DNA of 64,000 bases from Watersipora subatra. Taxonomy: Eukaryota > Bryozoa > Gymnolaemata > Cheilostomatida > Watersiporidae. The stretch covers positions 14,990,108 to 15,054,107 of the forward strand of contig NC_088717.1 of assembly GCF_963576615.1 (NCBI RefSeq). The letters run 5' to 3'. The number at the start of each line of letters is the position of its first letter. The stretch's first letter is position 1. The notes beneath the pieces were generated by a model. It worked only from the letters and a program-made list of their open reading frames with translations. It was not told the origin of the DNA and made no database searches. This document shows, piece after piece, positions 21,648 to 33,633 of the stretch. The position numbers and the translations under genes are program-made.

Positions 21648-24600
21648 CTGTAAAAAACAATTTTTCTCATCAATAATGGAAACTCACAGGTAAATGTGAA
21701 TTAAATCAAATCAGCAAATTTATGTTAAAAGTACTAGCGAAAACATAAAAATGGCGATACAGAAAGCCGGAAGAACAAAGGTACATGCAATGACATGAGA
21801 AGGCACACAACCTCGGGATATAGACATGGGTCAGAAGTTTAAACTCAAAAGAAAATTTTTCCATAGAGTTTTTATTTTGATGCATCAATTCATTTATAAT
21901 GAAAATAATTTATATTTCCACACTGAACACGTGTAAACATCTAATTATTGTTTGTTTTAGAGTCATGAAGAGCTTTGAAACTGTTCGTGCCACCCTGTTA
22001 CATGGTGCCACCCTGTTACATGGCAGGTCTTATGTTTTTTGTCTGCATTTCAGTCGCCTCCTTTGACTCAGAGCTGCTCCCAGACATATAGCTAAATTCT
22101 GTTCCTTGCCTGTCAAAGAGATTATTGACTATTTAACGGAACTCTAGCCAGCGATACTTTTATTTTATAGTTTACCGATGCAATGTTGGTCTAGATACTA
22201 AAGTATAAACAACAACAAAAAATCGTCTATGAAAATATATGTTTGTTTAATAGCGCTTCAAGTTCTACACATATCTACTGTATTTGTTACTCAGCAAACA
22301 GCATGCTTACAAAAATAGAACAGGCTGACCTTATTCAGTTGATAATTACTGAAAAAAATTCACTTGCAGCGTGAGAATTTGATTCAAATAAATTTATTTA
22401 AAACAAATAAATTTACTCCCCTTCAACTTCGCAAATGATACAAGTCTGATCAGAGACTACACCATTATAGCAACTTTAGTAGAAAATATCAATATAGATA
22501 CTTTAAGGTGACGTTGACAATTTAAATTTTTTTATGCTATCTAAATTGTCACAATTTAAAAAACTGTCGAATATGCCGAATTAAAAAATTTGTTAACAGA
22601 TATGGCAGACTAAAAATTTGATGCGTAAATCTTGCAGAATAAAGATCTCAGGTCATATATCTGCCAAGACCTCCTCCCCCCCGTCTGCATGTAGGATAAC
22701 ATAAGGTTACACAAGAGTAAGTTACCTGACATGTGAGTAAATACCCTTTGAGTATGTCTAGATTTCATGTAGTGCAGCGCAAGATTCTTGGGTATGTAAG
22801 TTTGTTCGAGTGTACCTATATTTCATATATTGCATTTTCTGGACTACATTAGAGCATACCAAACCAAATCTTGACCAAATATGTGTATACTTATATACTG
22901 TTACCTTAACTGTGTGTAAATGCATCGTTAGCATACTTGGATCTCGTGTAGTCTTACTGCTAGTGAAGTGTAACTGCATGCGAATGTGAGTAAACATAAC
23001 TTGCAGGTGAGTGTGCATAGAGAATACTTGAGCTATACATAATGTAAATACATAGAGTGTGCATACCTAGATTGTACATAAACTCATCATAAGTGAACCT
23101 GATTCATATGTAAACACATTATTAGCAAACACACATATAAATATACCATGAGCATACCTGGATCACATGAAAGCATACCACCAGCATACCATATCATAGC
23201 ATATCATTGTGCATTGCAAGCACACCTAAATTGAATGTAAACCAAACGCTGTACATAATTCATGACAAGCATGCTGTGATTGCTTGTAAGCACACTGATG
23301 ATATCTAGAATAAATGTAAGCACACTGGGAGCATACCTGGACTGTATGGCCTCATATAGCTTTATGTCACGACGTTCACTAGGATTTACAGCTCTTCCTT
23401 TCTTTTTGTGCAAGCAAACTATCACAGTTATTGCTCCTGCTACTAGTAAGACAACTCCTAAAAATAAGCAGGCAGGTTGAACAATTCAGTCAGTGTGTGT
23501 AGTTCGAAAAATTGTTTTAGTTCTTACAGGCTTATCTATCACTATTGCAGTGTTTTGGCTTTTGTAACATCAAAAACCAAAAGGTTTCCATTGCTGTTAC
23601 CTCTAAAAACTAATTTCTTTTTGCTAAGCTAACTAAAACTGAAGACATTCGCTGATAGCACCTTATTAGCTTGTGACTAATTTCTGGAACTGTCAATTTG
23701 CGTTGCAAATGAGCACACCAACCAATCTATACTGATTGATTTTTCTTGCACAAATACAATCGTTATTCTTATTGCTTATTCGCGCATGGCAACTTGTTCC
23801 TCGAGAGAAAATAGAACGGCACGTGATCTTCTCTGGGTGGCTACTGCAACTAACCAATCGTTTGAAAACTTGACAACTTCAAGCTGCAGCTTTTCAATTT
23901 CCCCAAAAGATTTTGGTCGGTCGAAAATTTTTTTTAGCCAGTTAAGATTTAAGTCAAAATCTCTTCTATTATCGAACAGCTCACTCACAGCTCAACAATT
24001 TTGTTTGATCTTAAAGCCATCTTAGCTTGTTCAGCCAGATTAAGACTCAATCAGTTTCCAAGAGATAAAGAAAATGAGTATGTCGAAGAGTTGTCTTTCA
24101 CCGACTCTTATTATATCTTCAGAGTGAGGTAAATGAAAGAACTGAGTTGGAGTTTAGTCCCTAGTAGATTGGAAATAAGTGAAAGAATAGTCGAACGATG
24201 TACTCAATTAATGTTTGTCAAAAACTAGGTTAGTCGATGGATCATACATAGATGCATAATCCATAGATGCATTATCTATAGATGCATAATGCATACAAAA
24301 TCATGTTGGCTATTGGAGACTGATCATTCATCATAACTTAGGAGGCACATTAATAAGCATCGCTATTTATGATGTATACTCTCAAAACAACACCATGTTC
24401 TTATTTATATACATTCCATTATAATTAATAGAATATATATTTTTATTTATATATTATTTTATTGGCAACAATTTAATTTCAAATAGGAATTTTTTTTCAA
24501 ATTATATTGTAATATATATTACACTTTATTTATATATATTATTTGATTGGTAATAATTTTATTTCAAATAGAAACGTTTTTTAAATTTAAGCATATTAAA

Positions 24601-27600
24601 TTTTATAACATATTATAATGTTATAAAATTTAATTTTATAGCATATTATAATATGTATTATATTTTGCTTACATCTATCACTTTATTGACAATAATTAAT
24701 TTTTAAATAGAAATGTTTTTATTAACTTATGCCATACAACTACAATAAAACAAAAAAAAGAGAAAAAGGGCAACAGCGGGTCACTAAATTCAAATAAATA
24801 GTTTGACATAAAGTGTTAAAAATACCTCGACTGAAAGAGCAAATATTAAGTGAAAGATTGTTAAAGCAGCTAGCAATGATATGTTCATACTAATTGTTGG
24901 ATGTTGTATGCAGTTTTTTCATAATACGAAAGTTGAAATGAGTTGAAAACCTGTAATTGTCATGTGAAAAACAATGAAACCATGAAAAATCTTGAAACCT
25001 TTAATTGACCCATGCTATGACCCTTTATGGCCTGTACTCTCAAAACAACACTATGTTCTTTATCAGTGTACACTTAATAGACCGAGATTGTCAATATAAG
25101 AAAAGCACCAACAGTTAATATAGCAAATAATGCCAACTTACCCAAGCTCAGTCCAACGTACATCCAAATATTATCCGAAGCAGGATTAATCTGCCTACAA
25201 ACAACAAGACTCGACAACATGCTTGTAGAACAGTAAATAGTATCATTTTTGTATCAATCAACGCTTATGAAAACACATATTCAAGTGGTTGATGATAGCA
25301 ATAGCATTAGTTGGAATTTAAGAACTATTTTGTCACCAGCAAAAGCAAACTATATATATTTACATGTATATTCTGTATATATTTATTATATTATTTATTT
25401 TATCTATATTTATGTTCATATATTGTATTTATATTGCCATCTAGCATTCTTAGATTTAAATAGATTTAAAAATTTGCTTTAATTTATGTTTCAAAAACAA
25501 TTTTAGGCAACAATTATGTAGTTGATCAATTGATGAACTATAAGCTTATGATGTCATTGCTGTATAATAAACTCTGTGGAGATACATCCTGCAGGTGGTT
25601 TCACATTAAAGCTATCAGAGTCAGATGAAGAAATTGACAGGCATTCATATTGTCATCTTTATGCTGCAGAGAGTGCAGTAAGGTAATATCGCTTTTGTTC
25701 ATTTTACTTGGTCAAATCTAGCTCTTTGCTACTTGAATACAGCTTTTGATGGCAGGACATTGTTGCTTGGCGTTTTGATGCTTTATTCTATGAATGTGTT
25801 GAAATGCAAAAATTTTGAACATACATCATTCTGTTATGAACTTTCTGCTTATAGCTTACTAGCCGAATGCCCAGCGTTGCATGGGTATTAAAAACAGCTT
25901 AATAACAGTGACAGGTACTGTAGCTGCCTGTCACTTGCCATTAGCCTGGCAAAGTGCTAAAGACTAATTTGAGTAGTCACACATTGCTAAACTTACTAAT
26001 AAGAGCCGTGAGAGCAAGCTTTAGTGGCATTATAAAGTGGATGTTTCATTACTAGATTTTAATAGCTATAGCTGGTCAGATCGAACGACAGACTTTGAGA
26101 TTTATATATATAGATGTAAAATACAGTCACAATTATTGAAACATTATATATTAACTGTGAATTTACAATTGCGTGCATTATATGTACATATACAAGATAG
26201 AAAAAATTAACTTCAACACGCAACACGAAATGAAAGAACAGCAAATGCACACAAAGACAAAAAGCGGTTGAAAACCACCTGTACTCTAACAAGATACTGC
26301 AAATCATGCCAAGAGAGACACGACACACGGCATTAATGTTTCACAAGTAACTCACTTCTGATTGTTGGTCACTGTTGAGAGTTGAAATGGAAATTGCACG
26401 TATAAAATACCAAAGTACCCTTTTGTACCTTAGCACTTAGCCACTTGCCAGAGCAACAGAATTTAAAACCGTCAGTGACAACATCCTCTATTTGAACTTT
26501 CACCATCTTCGTCCCAAACAACCGATAGTTAAGTACGAAAAGTAGCTCTCATTTAAATTACTTAATTATAAATCTGAAATCTCAAGAAAATATCTGACGA
26601 CAATTTCAGCTCTAATGGAAACTTACTATTTTATGGCTTGAAAGTGAATTTACACAACATCTTATTAGATTTTATCAGAAAATGTTGAGTTTTTCTATCA
26701 CTGCGATTGTTTTTTATGTTTGAGGTGATGTGACTGCCAGGATGGTTTAAGATTAAAGTTGACAAAACTTGATTGTGGTTTAAACGCTCAGAAAAAAGTA
26801 CGTACCCAAATGACATCACTAGCTCTCGGCTGCCTATCTCTCTCCTTATTAATATTCGGTTATTGTATTCAATTTGCAGCGTTTTACCTCTCTACCCTGT
26901 CGGTCTCTTTGCAACTATAGACTTCATAATTGTTCTTTATTGAATCTGAGTGTTTTAACCCCGAGCAAGTTTTGTCAATTTTCATCTTAAAACATCCAGG
27001 CAGTCAGATCACCTCAAACTGCAAAAACAGCCTCAAATGATAAAAAATATCAATATATTCTGACAAAATTTATTACAGTTTTCTGTGAGTTTATCTTTAA
27101 GTAATGACTATATGCCAGATTGGAAAATAACTCTAGGTATTGTAATTGGACTTGACAAAAAAATGTGCCAATAAATAGAGTCAGATTAAGAGAAAACTGC
27201 AGCAATATGACCTCAAAAACAAACAAAATTACAAAACACTTGCTAGCTATATTTTCCAAAATCTACCTATACCTACAGACGTTGCTGTAGAAAAACATGC
27301 AATACCTGTTAACAGCACGGTGGAAATCTGTGCAGTACCTGCAGATGACTCAATAGAAACTGGAACAGAACCTGCAGAAGACATGGTAGAAATCTGTGTA
27401 GTACCTGCTGGAGGCACCGTAGAGATTTGTTTGATCAAAGTTTCATTATTCGTCGATTCTGAAGTTGTTGATAAAACAGAGGTTGTCAATGCATTAGGTG
27501 GACTGCTCGTAGAGGTACCGGCAGAAGAAGTCGTTGAAGTGCTAGTGGAAGAAGTCGTTGAAGTGCTAGTGGAAGAGGTCGTTGAAGTGCTAGTGGAAGA

Positions 27601-30218
27601 AGTCGTTGAAGTGCTAGTAGAGGTAGTACTAGTCGTACTAGTCGATGTACTGGTTGTAGTGGTCGTCGAAAGATCGCAAGCTTCCTCAGTACCTAAAACC
27701 ATTCGCTTAGTTTGACATTCAATTACAGCATTCTCTAATAACGAGTTTAACGTGTTTTTAGGTACAAATTAAATGGGAACATCACATAATGAGCAAACTC
27801 ATATTTCATTGATTCATTGTGGCTGAAAAAACTCAAAATATACATGAGCGAATGTTTTGGATCAAAGAGTATAGGGGCCACGGTGGTTCAGATGGCTGTC
27901 TCACAGGAGTATCAAACTATGATTCATCTGCGAGTTTTTTGTTTACGAACAAAAAGGACTTTAGAATTTTTTTTTAAAGTTGACGAACTTACTGTTGAGA
28001 GTGCATGCTGGATCAGCGACGCAGAAGTACCCAGACTCATGAGTGTTAGAGCAGTTGTATGGCTGCCAGTAATTCTCAGCTGAAAGTTCTATGTTACAGA
28101 AGTCCGGTATTGATGTGCTGTTAAATCCCGTGTAGGAGCCGAGAAAAGTTGTGTCAGCGATCCACCAGGAGAACAATCCTGACTCGTGAGCTTTCATGAG
28201 ACCAATCCATCCAGCTCTGGGCACCCCATCACTATCTAGAGATAACCATAATAACAAATTGCACTGAACTATTATAAGACAAGGAAAATGTTGATTATTA
28301 TACTCAAATAGACTTTTGTGCTTCAGTAATACACTGAGCTGAAAACCTGCTTATACTGTTATAGTACTGATCATCTGTCTAGTGAATGCTAAAAAAAGAT
28401 AATTTGTCCCCCAAACATGTCAACTAAGTACAGTCAAGAAAACTGCTTATTTTGTTGGTTGTTGTGGATTGTGTTACAACTTTAAATGTTAGCAAAGAAA
28501 CAAAAATTAATAACGAATATAGTCAGTTTTTCTCTAGAATGTAAGGTAATATTGCTGTAATCTTCACAACCCAAATCATATGATTATTTTAATTTCCGCA
28601 GAAATCGCCTTCACGAGGAGAATACGATCAGTGACTCAAATATAGTGTGACTATTAGAAACAGGTAGATAATTACGGTTTGTCAACTTACAGGTGACTGC
28701 AGTTACAACATGATACTGTTACAAGACTATCTGATATGAGAAAGCCAAATGTAGCTTTCTAGCGAAGCTTACAGTTTAAGGATAAATGGGTTATTTTGGT
28801 ATCACCATAATATTCTGTGCTTTATACAAGCTGTTTAGTCATTTTGTGTATATAACGGCTTTATCTAGTGAATGTTTGGTTGTCTGTTTTTTTGCAATAA
28901 ACCAGAAAGGTTAAAGGTCAACATATATATAGCAAAAACATTGTAAAAATATTCTTACATAAAAATATTACAGGACTAGATTATGATGAAGGGGTAGAGA
29001 GAGAACAGATCAACTCCAGCATTATAGTTCGAGATGTTTTTGCTTTGAAGATTTCACTTCACATCAAATTTTAGCTTGTCTAATGAAGGACTTGTGGTGG
29101 TTGGTACAGTTGGCTTGAGTTATAATAATATTAAACTATCGACCTTGAAATCAATTGATGAAAAGTATGTACACAACAGCATTTGTATTAATTAACTTTA
29201 CAAGCAATCGGGGATCAACTTTAGGTCGTATCTAAAAGCATAGCTTTATTTAAAAACATAGCTTTATTTAAAACATAGCTTTATTTAAAAGCATAGTTGG
29301 TTAGCATTAACTAATTTAAAAGCATAGCTTTAAAATTATTTAATGTTATCAAACTGTTGGGGTGACAAACAAGAAAAAGGTAGGCTTGCGCAGTGCAAAG
29401 CAGAATGAATTGTGGTCCTTAACAAAAATTTGATAAAATCACAGTTTTTCTTCCGAAAGGAGCTTTCAATTGTGTTGAGCTAGTGAAAAAATGAAGTATT
29501 TTGAAAGCTGCTTACCATAATTTTCCTTTCATAGTTCAGTTAAAATTAATCGCAAAATGTCATCTCAATTCTAATGAATCATTTATTTTTTAGTATAGTA
29601 TCATTACTGAGCGGAGAGGACTTGGAGTATGCTAGTAGTATGGCTCGTTACAAGACGTTATGTTATATATTGCTCTTTCAGTTCAATTAACACCGATCTC
29701 AATATATTATTTCTGTTTGATTAGATTTCTGTTCAAGTCACTAGATACTCTTGAGTCTCATATCCTGGAAGACTTGAACTTTGTTGTAAAGTTAGATGTA
29801 GATTCGTGCACAGAACAATATCAGCAAGGTTATAAGTAATGTTATATGAGTAACAACATATCATATTTTAAACATAAATCATGAACATTCCACAAATTAA
29901 AATCGCTAGCATTTTTTAAATAATAATTAAACCATATCAAGATTTAAAAGCGTTTTTAATGTTTTAAAACAAACTTAAGCATTTTATGCTGTACACCATG
30001 ATTATGTACTCAAGGATTGATAGAGCAAATTATCTCACCCTTGCTGATGTTGTGTAAAAACTCTTGCTGATCAGGAGTTTCTGCACTGGCAAGACTACCA
30101 GCAGTGTCAAAGCAATTTTGGACAGCAAGACTCCAGGTGAACAGATCAGAATGGTATATGTAGCAGAGACTGTCAACCGAATACGTGGTGTACTGCTTTT
30201 CGCAGTATAAGTCATCTC
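18560..30218 (-). CDS. C-type lectin domain / mucin-stalk transmembrane protein (5' end missing)
   Basis: Reading right to left, seven exons join in phase: 30039-30218, 27993-28235, 27277-27692, 25142-25190, 23337-23457, 21592-21647 and 18560-19671, giving 724 residues. The first two form a C-type lectin-like domain, a fold for carbohydrate or protein ligands. The third is a Thr/Ser-rich stalk likely to be O-glycosylated. The next two make a transmembrane helix with a basic stop-transfer; the last two make a second helix with a long basic tail. Two helices in a row both followed by Lys/Arg clusters do not obey positive-inside topology, so the two modules may be alternative or belong to two transcripts, although the phases allow direct joining. 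The upstream exon is interrupted near 30.54 kb. A cell-surface recognition role is inferred from the domains only. Confidence 0.68.
19780..21590. other. Intron, little recognisable
   Basis: Short AT repeats near 20210-20300 (TTATTATCAGTTTATTA) and ordinary AT-rich sequence. The minus-strand hydrophobic open frame at 20852-21106 has no family resemblance or splice support. Confidence 0.4.
22730..23345 (-). repeat. Degenerate tandem array carrying copies of a splice donor
   Basis: On the plus strand GCATACCTGGA-like motifs recur at about 22930, 23062, 23152 and 23331, alternating with ATGTAAACACA-like motifs. On the minus strand the motif reads TCCAGGTATGC, which is exactly the exon end and donor at 23337. 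The copies are diverged and irregularly spaced (about 40-90 bases). Confidence 0.6.
23337..25190 (-). CDS. Lectin gene: transmembrane module A (two exons)
   Basis: Exon 25142-25190 gives INPASDNIWMYVGLSLG and exon 23337-23457 gives VVLLVAGAITVIVCLHKKKG, followed by a polar segment ending LYEAIQS. Together they make a helix of about 25 residues with a Lys-rich stop-transfer. The split inside the membrane helix, with a phase 1/2 junction, is the same as in module B, so the two exon pairs look like duplicates. The exon ends at a GTATGC donor that is repeated in the array at 22730-23345. Confidence 0.7.
24235..24740. other. AT-rich intron with short repeats
   Basis: A palindromic cluster of ATAGATGCATTATC-like motifs at 24240-24300 is followed by TTATTTATATATTATTTTATTGG-like blocks repeated three times between 24430 and 24690. 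A segment with CTCTCAAAACAACACCATGT at about 24380 recurs at about 25037, marking a separate dispersed duplicate. Confidence 0.6.
25856..26115 (+). mobile_element. Dispersed SINE-like repeat, plus copy with internal deletion
   Basis: It starts ACTAGCCGAATGCCCAGCGT and ends AACGACAGACTTTGAGATTT plus TATATATA. The central part, including the tRNA-like block present at 10576-10972, is missing between AAGCTTTAGTGGCATT and GTTTCATTACTAGATT. Confidence 0.7.
26661..27076. mobile_element. MITE with ~100 bp inverted repeats, copy 2
   Basis: The left arm has TTTTATCAGAAAATG, GATTGTTTTTTATGTTTGAG and GTGACTGCCAGGATG. The right arm has CATCCAGGCAGTCAGATCAC and AATATATTCTGACAAAATTT. Same family as 17284-17690 and 63100-63393. 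It ends about 200 bases from the mucin exon donor. Confidence 0.75.
27277..27692 (-). CDS. Lectin gene: Ser/Thr-rich mucin-like stalk exon
   Basis: After EEACDLS comes a long run of Thr and Ser built on STSTTS/TSTSTTSS, then a Pro/Ala/Ser/Thr-rich part with repeats of the type AGTAQISTV and AGTTQISTM. The exon begins at 27692 after a TTTTAG acceptor and ends at 27277 before GTAGGT. The 24 bp underlying repeat suggests that stalk length varies between individuals. Likely a glycosylated extracellular spacer. Confidence 0.72.
27505..27645 (-). repeat. Coding minisatellite in the mucin stalk, 24 bp unit
   Basis: At least four near-identical 24-base copies (plus-strand core GTCGTTGAAGTGCTAGTGGA) encode the Thr/Ser repeat. 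The opposite strand is also open, giving an acidic Val/Glu-rich shadow frame. Confidence 0.9.
27993..30218 (-). CDS. Lectin gene: C-type lectin-like domain (two exons)
   Basis: Exon 30039-30218 encodes YCEKQYTTYSVDSLCYIY and TWSLAVQNC, then LASAETPDQQEFLHNI, the N-terminal half with its paired Cys and the W-x-x-A-x-x-x-C helix. Exon 27993-28235 encodes GWIGL, a WW-containing loop, FCNIEL, NYWQPYNC and ESGYFCV, the C-terminal half. The EPN/QPD and WND calcium-binding motifs of sugar-binding lectins are not evident, so calcium-dependent sugar binding is doubtful. Junction phases agree (1 then 2). Confidence 0.8.
28260..30030. other. Lectin-gene intron, little recognisable
   Basis: Mostly unstructured AT-rich sequence. 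Four copies of an ATAGCTTTATTTAAAA-like unit of about 18-20 bases occur at 29240-29330. Confidence 0.5.
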
Positions 30219-30494
30219 CTGTTTAAAAACATTTTGCAACTAAAATTTTGGTTAACACCTTTTGTATTTACTAACAGTGTAGTCAAACCTTTCAATATTA
30301 ACTAACCATGTAATTAAATCCCTACACTTTCAGTATCGGCTAACAACATATGTTATGAGCGACTCCTCAAAAACCATCTGAACAAACGAGTCAATATTAT
30401 TACTTTCTTCTCGCACACACATTTTCTCTTATGTATGAATGTTGAATGAATTTTCTAAGCAAAACACAATTAAAAATAACACAAAACTCACTAC

Positions 30495-30540
30495 CTAAGC
30501 CGTATCTTAACATGGGGTCAGCAACATCAGTATAAATAAA
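30495..30540 (-). pseudogene. Truncated exon upstream of the lectin domain
   Basis: The minus strand reads DVADPMLRYGL and then a donor (GTAGTGAG) in phase 1, which fits the phase-2 start of the lectin exon at 30218. The exon has no acceptor: at about 30540 the sequence turns into the Gypsy gag region. A second, diverged copy of this exon end and its intron lies at 37310-37500. Confidence 0.45.
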
Positions 30541-30558
30541 AACGAACCTTCAGCGCTG

Positions 30559-31195
30559 GTGAGTAAAGCATATCACACAAGTCATACCACAACACTTGGA
30601 GGTGATCAGTTCAGTGCTGCTAAAAGTAGACACCTACTGAGAATTGACCCACCTGACACTATTGATGTCTCAACTGACAAAGAGGGGATCTTTCGGAAGT
30701 TCAAAAGCAGGTGGGAGAATTATGCTATGCTTACGAAACTAGCTGATGAGCCTGCTAACTACCAAGTAGCACTACTGCAGTATGTTGTGAGAGATGAATG
30801 CCGTAAGGTCATCGATGATGTCTGCATAGATGACAAGACCACAACTAAGATGTTTGAGGTGCTAAAAAGGTTTTGTGTTGGAGACACTAATGTTATCTAT
30901 GAGCGTTATTTGCTCAACACTAAAAACAGCTAACAAGTATTTTAATATATACCTGACTAAGTTGAGACAGATGGCCAATCAGTGTGACAATACCAATTTT
31001 AAAGATCAATTAGTCAGACATAGACTGGTGTGGGGTATTAGATCAAGTGACACACGCCACGGGAGAACATTTACACTTAATAAAGCATTGAAAATTTGTA
31101 GAAGCAAGGATATTGTTGTTAAAACTGTGCGAGAGCTCACAGTGTCATTAGACGATGTACACACAACGAAGACAAGAACTCACCACCGTTTATAA
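30559..31195 (+). pseudogene. Gypsy gag relic
   Basis: The first frame (30559-30933) has the retroelement gag pattern, with KFKSRWENYAMLTKL and VALLQYVVRDECR. A frameshift and stop near 30930 is followed by FNIYLTKLRQMANQCD and DQLVRHRLVWGIRSSDTR in another frame. It is cut by the transposon at 31200. Confidence 0.7.
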
Positions 31196-31755
31196 ACACC
31201 ATAGATACATAAACCTAGATTGGCCAATAATAGCTATTCCCATCTGTTGCCTTGTCAGACTTAAAAAGCAGGGCGTAACGTCATTGTATTGTACCTCATG
31301 CTTGACTGCACTGTTATTAACAATGGAACTAATGAGGAGAAGGTGACAAAATCACATTTATTTTCACATAAAAACCTTCTTGGATACATAATCCAGTAAA
31401 CTAAAGCAATTCTGTGATAATATCTGATAACCACCATAGATTAAAACTATAAAAGCTATGAATTGTTGCACACAAATCATGAGCCATCAGGGCTTTATTT
31501 GCCACCCTCTCCTATCCCTATTCTCTCTTTTCCCTTCTCCAAAAAAGAAGTGAGAAAGGAAAAAGAGAAAAGGGGGAAAGGAGAGGGGGGCAAATAGCCC
31601 ACCCACTCAAAGAGCCAGACCCTGGCTAGGTAAATAGACTAATATCATGCTGAACTAAACATGACTAAATATGATGAGCATGCAAGTATGTCTCAAGTCA
31701 AAAATGAGACAGAATGATTATTTTACAGCTGGCTATGTAGCTGGCTAGGTCACCA

Positions 31756-32261
31756 ATGCTGAAGTGTAATGACTGTATCACTAGCATCGTGGATGTTACC
31801 AACTATGATGTAAACCAAGCAACGAATTCCCTAACCACAGTTAAGAATCGTGGTGGCTTGACTTTGTCTTTGCCTGTGATGATTGAGGTTTGCAACCACA
31901 CTGAGAAAGCGACGAGAGTGTTGCTTAGTAGTGCTGGATTGGTGAAAAACTTTCCCAAGTTATTGCCACCATGGAGAAGTTGCTGAGGTTCAACATCATG
32001 CTATTGTTTAAGTTTAGTCATCAAGCTAGTAGCCTAGCTCGTGAGATAGCAAAGAGATATATTTCAATTAGGGCACATTATGAAGCTAAGAATAGAGCTG
32101 GCACGGGTAGCTCGTCTGGTCTTGACCCATCGGGTCAGAGGTGCCCGGGTTGGGCCACTCGACCCTCAGTTCTTCTATACCAAGACACAGGTAGGTTTAT
32201 GGCTAAACAACAGCGGTTGTATATCGCTTTTTACGTGCGATTGAAATGGAGTCTCATATAA
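31756..32261 (+). pseudogene. Transposase C-terminal relic, P/THAP9-like
   Basis: The first frame (31756-31986) has CNDCITSI and NRGGLTLSLPVMIEVCNHTE. The second, overlapping frame (31971-32261) has FKFSHQASSLAREIAKRYIS and IRAHYEAKN. CxxC followed by a Gly-Gly-Leu segment and then an Ile-Arg-x-His-x-x-x-K motif is the C-terminal pattern I associate with P-element/THAP9-like transposases. The assignment is from memory of the family, and a frameshift separates the two parts. Confidence 0.42.
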
Positions 32262-32387
32262 TAGTCCTAGCGCGAAAGGATCAGGCAAAATAAAACAAGG
32301 TGAGTCAAGACTATATTTTTACGTCTGCGACAATAGCCTTTGGACTATAATAGGTTTCACAACATTTTTCAGCAAGAAATAATCAAC

Positions 32388-32513
32388 ATGTCGGTGGTCT
32401 GGGAGTTCATGAAAAAGCCAGTCACGAAAGGAAAATACCAAGTTATTTGTACAATATGCAAAAGCAAGGTTGACTTGCAACAAAATTCACATTACAGTTA
32501 TTTGGTATCATAA
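32388..32513 (+). pseudogene. BED-type zinc-finger fragment
   Basis: A 41-codon frame starts MSVVWEFMKKPVTKGKYQVI and continues CTICKSKV. Trp, Phe and CxxC sit at the spacing of a BED finger as found at the N-terminus of hAT-type transposases. The second half with the His pair is degenerate and the frame stops. It lies inside the nested transposon, downstream of the P-like fragment, an odd order for one element. Confidence 0.45.
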
Positions 32514-33633
32514 GATTCACCATGTCTTACTCTGTTGTGTTGTAAGTGTGAAATATATGGGAATGTGATTACAAGCTCTTAAAAGCTAAAAAATGAACAG
32601 TTAATCGCAGTCACACGAGACCACCGTAGTTTGGATTCGCTTTCCAAAACGGCTCAAATGTGATGTAGTTGTTACAGGATGGTTTCTGTTTACACTTTCA
32701 TGCAACCTCATTCGTCGAAATATTTTCACAAATATACTTCACGCATTCACTAAAACCATGTCTATTGTTTTTACGCGTCTGTTTTATTGTCATTGTAATG
32801 CTATCACTTTTAGCACTGATACCTTACAACTCACCGTAAAAAATCGCAAAACTTTTTAACCTTAGCTCGAAGGAGTACATATCATTGTCTGATAATCATG
32901 ACGAGCCTGTTGGTCACCTGTGATAATCGAAAAGTGCTGCAAAATTATTTTCGAAGTATTGGGTCACGTGATCAGATTACGATTTGACGATTGAATAATG
33001 CCAAAACAAAACTGTAAAGTAGTGAGCATTTATATTTGATACGAGGTAGTCGGTAAAACCCGAAGTGTTTGTCATAAACTAGTGCCACGATAAGTTTTAT
33101 ATTGAGCTTTTTATTGGCTTTTCAATTCACGTGAGAACATCACGTGACAAGACGATACAAGACATACTTGCTTACTCATCATATTTAGTCATGTTTAGTT
33201 CAGCATGATATTAGTCTATTTACCTAGCCAGGGTCTGGCTCTTTGAGTGGGTGGGCTATTTGCCCCCCTCTCCTTTCCCCCTTCTCTCTTTTCCCCTTCT
33301 CACTTCTTCTTTGGGGAAGGGGAAAAGAGAGAATGGGGATAGGAGAGGGTGGCAAATAAATCCCTGATGGCTCATGATTTGTGTGCAACGATTCATAGCT
33401 TTTATAGTTTTAATCTATGGTGGTTATCAGATATTATCACAGAATCGCTTTAGTTTACTAGATTATGTATCTAAGGTTTTTATGTGAAAATAAATGTGAT
33501 TTTGTCACCTTCTCATTAGCTCCATTGTTAACAACAGTGCAGTCAAGCATGAGGTACAATACAATGACGTTACGTCATGCTATTTAAGTCTGACAGGCTT
33601 TTTCTTTATTGGCCAATCTAGGTTTATATATCT

